64,000 bases of DNA, from NCBI RefSeq assembly GCF_023073335.1, contig NZ_JADPJG010000004.1, positions 205,530 through 269,529 on the forward strand, given 5' to 3'. Each line of letters starts with the position of its first letter. Position 1 is the first letter of the stretch. Positions 61,189-64,000 of the stretch are shown here, piece by piece. The notes under the pieces were generated by a model that had not been told where the DNA came from, made no database searches, and saw only the letters and a list, made by a program, of their open reading frames with translations. Source of the DNA: Bradyrhizobium sp. 21 (lineage in GTDB: Bacteria > Pseudomonadota > Alphaproteobacteria > Rhizobiales > Xanthobacteraceae). Position numbers and translations under genes: made by a program.

Positions 61189-62043
61189 ATGACCACGCTG
61201 CATTTCGCCGAAAGCCTGCGCGACCTCGTGGGTGGCGTGGACGTCGTGCTGAGCGACATCTGGGGCGTGGTCCATAACGGCCTCGAATCCTTTCCCGAAG
61301 CCTGCGAGGCGCTGCACACCTATCGCAGCCGCGGCGGTACGGTGATCCTGATCACCAACGCACCGCGCCCGGCAGACTCCGTGCAGCGGCAATTGCGCAA
61401 GCTCGGCGTTGCCGACGAGACCTATGACGCGATCGTGTCCTCGGGCGACCTGACGAGGCTCTATGTCGCCGAGCATCCCGGCCGCAAGATGTTCTGGCTC
61501 GGCCCCGAGCGCGACAACTCGATCTATCGCGGCCTCGATGCGGTGACCGCGCCGCTGGAGGAGGCAGATTACATCGTCTGCACCGGCCTCTACGACGACG
61601 AGACCGAGACGGCGGAAGACTATCGCGGCATGATGCTGAAGGCGCGCGAGCGCAAGCTGACGCTGGTCTGTGCCAACCCCGACATCGTGGTGGAACGCGG
61701 CGACCGGCTGATCTATTGCGCCGGCGCGATCGCGGAGCTCTATCGCGAGCTCGGCGGCGAGGTGATCTTCTACGGCAAGCCGCACCGGCCGATCTACGAG
61801 CGCGCGATGGCGCTCGCCGGCGAACGCCAGGGCCACCAGATCGATCGCAAAAAGGTGCTCGCGATCGGCGATTCCGTCCGGACCGACCTCACCGGCGCGC
61901 GCGAATTCGGCATCGATTGCCTGTTCGTGACCCGTGGCATCCATGCCGAGGAGTTCGAGGGTCTCGACCAGCTCGACCCGGCCTCCGTGCTGGAATTGTT
62001 CGGCCATCCGCCAAAGGCGCTGATGCGCGAACTGAAGTGGTAG
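61189..62043 (+). CDS. TIGR01459-type HAD hydrolase
   Basis: A 284-residue HAD-superfamily protein of subfamily IIA. Motif I is VVLSDIWGVVHNG (nucleophile Asp, with Trp in place of the second Asp, as is usual in this subfamily), motif II is ILITNAPRP, motif III is YGKPHRPIYERAM, and motif IV is LAIGDSVRTDLTGAREFG. A phosphatase is likely, the substrate unknown. The gene starts 15 bases after the TipF-like stop and may be in one unit with it. The TIGR01459 group is common in Alphaproteobacteria. Confidence 0.9.
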   Translation: MTTLHFAESLRDLVGGVDVVLSDIWGVVHNGLESFPEACEALHTYRSRGGTVILITNAPRPADSVQRQLRKLGVADETYDAIVSSGDLTRLYVAEHPGRKMFWLGPERDNSIYRGLDAVTAPLEEADYIVCTGLYDDETETAEDYRGMMLKARERKLTLVCANPDIVVERGDRLIYCAGAIAELYRELGGEVIFYGKPHRPIYERAMALAGERQGHQIDRKKVLAIGDSVRTDLTGAREFGIDCLFVTRGIHAEEFEGLDQLDPASVLELFGHPPKALMRELKW

Positions 62044-62090
62044 TGAGCTGATCGTCATTCCGGATTGACGTGGAGCATCGAACACAGAAA

Positions 62091-62112
62091 GCCCGGGACA
62101 ACCGCCCGGGCC
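62091..62112 (-). terminator. Intrinsic terminator of the CheY-like gene
   Basis: GCCCGGG-ACAACC(G)-CCCGGGC hairpin. On the minus strand it is followed by TTTCTGTG, a weak T run, and it lies 33 bases past the CheY stop codon. It can also close the converging HAD transcript. Confidence 0.65.
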
Positions 62113-62144
62113 TTCCGAATTCAACTGATGGCTTCGATCGCGCC

Positions 62145-62540
62145 TTACGCGCTCGCCATGTCCGGGAAGACCGCCTCGATCTTGGTCTTCAGCGTCGCCG
62201 CGTTGAACGGCTTGACGATGTAGTTGTTCACGCCGGCCTTCTTGGCCGCGATCACGTTCTCGGTCTTCGATTCGGCGGTGATCATGATGAAGGGCGTGGT
62301 GGCGAGGTTCGGATCCGCGCGCACTTCACGCAACAGGTCGTAGCCCGTCATCGGCTCCATGTTCCAGTCGGAAATCACGAGCCCGTACTTCTTGCCGCGC
62401 ATCTTGTTCAGCGCTGCCGAACCGTCGCTGGCATCATCAATATTCTCGAAGCCAAGCTGCTTCAGGAGGTTCCTGATGATACGGATCATGGTGCTGTAGT
62501 CGTCCACCACCAGAACCGACATCGACAAATCAACCGCCAT
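62145..62540 (-). CDS. CheY-like response regulator
   Basis: A 131-residue single receiver domain. The acidic pocket is VLVVDDYSTM with Asp13-Asp14, the phosphorylation site is Asp58 in GLVISDWNMEP, Thr88 in MITAES and Lys110 in YIVKPF. It matches CheY (DYSTMRRI-like N-terminus, SDWNMP). Rhizobia have several CheY proteins; this one is not in a che operon, so the motor or other partner is not clear. Start at 62540. It faces away from ribF across a 229-base intergenic region with a near-CtrA-like site. Confidence 0.92.
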   Translation of the reverse strand: MAVDLSMSVLVVDDYSTMIRIIRNLLKQLGFENIDDASDGSAALNKMRGKKYGLVISDWNMEPMTGYDLLREVRADPNLATTPFIMITAESKTENVIAAKKAGVNNYIVKPFNAATLKTKIEAVFPDMASA

Positions 62541-62769
62541 CTCGACTCCCCCAACGCAAACCAGGAAATATTACGATCGGACCTGCCAGGCCGGAGCTCG
62601 GCGGTTCCACGCTCAAGGACTAACACCAAGGCGTTAAACAGCGCGTTAACTGGGGACACCCCCGATGGACTGAAATCGCATTCGATGCGGCCGCCCCCTC
62701 CCGCTTGACTTCATCCGGCCGGTCGCGCCACGGTCCCGGCCGGTCCCGCCGGCTCGAGAAATTCCCCTG

Positions 62770-63741
62770 ATGGCCCCGCCTTTTACCGTTATCCGCGACA
62801 CCACGCCGGTCTCCGTGATCCCAACGGGCGCCGTCGTTGCCATGGGCAATTTCGACGGCGTTCATCTCGGCCATCGCGCCGTCATCGCTGCGGCCCTGGA
62901 AATGGGCCGAACGCATGGCCGCCCTGCGTTGGCACTCACCTTCGAACCGCATCCGCGGCGGTTTTTCAGCCCCAACACCCCGCAATTTCGCCTGACGGAC
63001 GAGCGGGCCAAGCTGCGGCTTTTGGCCGGCACCGGGCTTGCCGGCGCCGTGGTCATGACCTTCGACAAGGCCCGCGCCGGGACCAGTGCGCAAGATTTCA
63101 TTCACCATGAGCTGATCGGACGCCTGGGCGTCAGCGGCATCGCCGTCGGCTACGACTTCCATTTCGGCAAAGGTCGCGTCGGCTCGCCGAGCCTGCTGGT
63201 CAACGAGGCGCCCCGGCTCGGCATCGAGGTCGACGTGCAGCCGCATGTCGATATCGACGAGCGGCCGGTATCCTCCAGCGCGATCCGGATCGCACTCGCC
63301 GAAGGCCAACTCGACGAGGCCACCACCATGCTGAGTGCCCCCTGGTTCATCACCGGTGAGGTCATTCATGGCGAGAAGCGCGGCCGCAACCTCGGCTATC
63401 CCACCGCCAACATCCGGCTCGACGCCAATTGCGGCCTCAAGCACGGCATCTATGCGGTACGGGTCGGCCGCGGCGCCGAGCGCCTCGACGGCGTGGCCAG
63501 CTTCGGACGCCGCCCGACCTTTGATAATGGCGCGCCGCTGCTGGAAATCTTCCTGTTCGACTTCAAGGGCGACCTTTACGGCGAGATGCTCGACTGCGCC
63601 TTCGTCGGCTTCATCCGCGAGGAGCTGAAATTCGACAGCCTGGAGCCCCTGATCCGCCAAATGGACGACGATTCCGCCCGCGCCCGCGCCATGCTGGCCG
63701 CCGCCCCGGACGCGTTTCCGCGGTTGGGAACGATCGGCTGA
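62770..63741 (+). CDS. ribF: Bifunctional riboflavin kinase / FAD synthetase
   Basis: A 323-residue RibF. The N-terminal FMN adenylyltransferase module shows GNFDGVHLGHRAVI (nucleotide-binding), TFEPHPRRFF and SSSAIRIALAEG; the C-terminal riboflavin kinase domain contains GEVIHGEKRGRNLGYPTANIRL with the metal/ATP PTAN motif and GVASFGRRPTFDNG. It makes FMN and then FAD, the product that closes the riboswitch before ribH (38729). The ATG at 62770 lies just after CCCCTG; no strong Shine-Dalgarno is seen. ileS follows after about 200 bases. Confidence 0.95.
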   Translation: MAPPFTVIRDTTPVSVIPTGAVVAMGNFDGVHLGHRAVIAAALEMGRTHGRPALALTFEPHPRRFFSPNTPQFRLTDERAKLRLLAGTGLAGAVVMTFDKARAGTSAQDFIHHELIGRLGVSGIAVGYDFHFGKGRVGSPSLLVNEAPRLGIEVDVQPHVDIDERPVSSSAIRIALAEGQLDEATTMLSAPWFITGEVIHGEKRGRNLGYPTANIRLDANCGLKHGIYAVRVGRGAERLDGVASFGRRPTFDNGAPLLEIFLFDFKGDLYGEMLDCAFVGFIREELKFDSLEPLIRQMDDDSARARAMLAAAPDAFPRLGTIG

Positions 63742-63802
63742 GGCCGAAAACCGGGCCGCCGAACCTTTTGCGCTTCCCTTAGCCCCCTGCTATGGAGAGC
63801 CC

Positions 63803-63850
63803 ATGTTTGCGCGGCGCATCATAAGGATTAGCGGCCCGGCTTCCGCCTGA
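63803..63850 (+). CDS. Short upstream reading frame with Ile codons (candidate leader peptide of ileS)
   Basis: The ATG at 63803 has TATGGAGAGCCC upstream, with GGAG five bases before it, and encodes the 15-residue MFARRIIRISGPASA. Ile codons ATC-ATA-(AGG)-ATT occur at positions 6, 7 and 9, including the rare ATA. A stem GAGCC-TTTT-GGCTC (63849-63862) follows directly, and ileS starts 93 bases beyond the stop codon. This matches the layout of an attenuation leader whose translation senses Ile-tRNA. It is a short frame and may be accidental. Confidence 0.4.
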   Translation: MFARRIIRISGPASA

Positions 63851-63945
63851 GCCTTTTGGCTCGGCGCAAGACCGGGATGTCGTCGTTTCACCCCGCGATT
63901 CCGCATCGCCATCCGTTCCCGCGCCCTTCCGAGCCAGTCAGCCCC

Positions 63946-64000
63946 ATGTCCGAAAAGCCGCAAAAGTCCGACGCCCAAAAATCCGACGCCAAGGACTATT
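63946..64000 (+). CDS. ileS: Isoleucine--tRNA ligase (5' end only)
   Basis: Only 18 codons are in the window: MSEKPQKSDAQKSDAKDY. The Ser/Lys/Asp-rich start ending SDAKDY is that of Bradyrhizobium IleS, whose next residues are typically SKTLFLP. Position directly after ribF agrees, since ribF-ileS-lspA is the common order in Proteobacteria. The identification rests on the short N-terminus and the synteny; the catalytic part is out of view. Confidence 0.72.
   Translation, partial: MSEKPQKSDAQKSDAKDY

Noticed and set aside
62634-62650. TTAA-N8-TTAAC near the CheY/ribF divergent promoter as a CtrA site
   Set aside because: Spacer is eight bases; the CtrA consensus requires seven. Only the pair at 52962-52998 has correct spacing.
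63790-63978. Minus-strand 62-codon frame overlapping the ileS start
   Set aside because: Overlaps the ileS 5' end and the leader, has no ribosome-binding site or domain.

Overview
The window reads as a stretch of chromosome from a slow-growing rhizobium, most likely Bradyrhizobium or a close Nitrobacteraceae relative. The signs are high GC with strong third-position GC, proteins typical of that group (L25 with a long Ala/Pro tail, UvrB with a roughly 195-residue N-terminal extension, RibH2-type lumazine synthase under an FMN riboswitch, a TipF-like EAL protein), many tiny membrane proteins, and dozens of short palindromic intergenic repeats. I see no insertion sequence, prophage, integrase, CRISPR array, rRNA or tRNA. 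Assignment to the genus is inference from gene content.

Layout. 1-4.5 kb: 3' truncated EF-G-like GTPase, a DUF992 secreted protein and aspartate aminotransferase, all minus. 4.5-8.8 kb: GST, two very small membrane proteins, a membrane PAS protein, a GNAT enzyme, an aldo/keto reductase and an IsdG-like monooxygenase. 8.8-12 kb: DUF1800-DUF1501 export pair with a divergent cysteine-rich protein. 12-17 kb: GST, TauE/SafE permease with a divergent LysR regulator, two small proteins, and an FRG-domain protein with a pYEATS-like C-terminus that stands out by lower GC. 17-27 kb: uvrB, then a field of small membrane/secreted proteins, including tandem paralogues (two membrane proteins, two NTF2/SnoaL-like proteins, two MaoC proteins). 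27-36 kb: housekeeping genes ychF, pth, rplY, ubiK-like, then lgt, an NDUFAF7-type methyltransferase, pgeF and prs.

36-45 kb: a metallopeptidase/ATP-grasp two-gene operon, ribH behind an FMN riboswitch, YbjN-proC, thioesterase, tautomerase, hisS, DUF2314 protein and ilvE. 45-48 kb: MarR regulator, OmpR-type response regulator and EnvZ-like kinase in one operon, with a perfect inverted repeat in the promoter. 48-53 kb: secreted proteins, RNase T2, rlmJ, a cold-shock gene with a structured leader, and an outer-membrane beta-barrel. 53-64 kb: uvrC, pgsA-moaD, moaE-prmB, holin-like and YihY membrane proteins, TipF-like protein, HAD hydrolase, CheY-like regulator, ribF and the first codons of ileS.

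Functionally the window is mostly core chromosome: nucleotide excision repair (uvrB, uvrC), flavin supply (ribH, ribF), molybdopterin synthase (moaD, moaE), translation (hisS, ileS, rplY, pth, rlmJ, prmB, EF-G-like), envelope (lgt, pgsA) and amino acid metabolism (aatA, ilvE, proC). The parts most worth follow-up are the FRG/pYEATS protein, the metallopeptidase/ATP-grasp operon, the short Ile-containing reading frame before ileS, the paired CtrA-like boxes upstream of uvrC and the beta-barrel gene, and the inverted repeat in front of the MarR operon.
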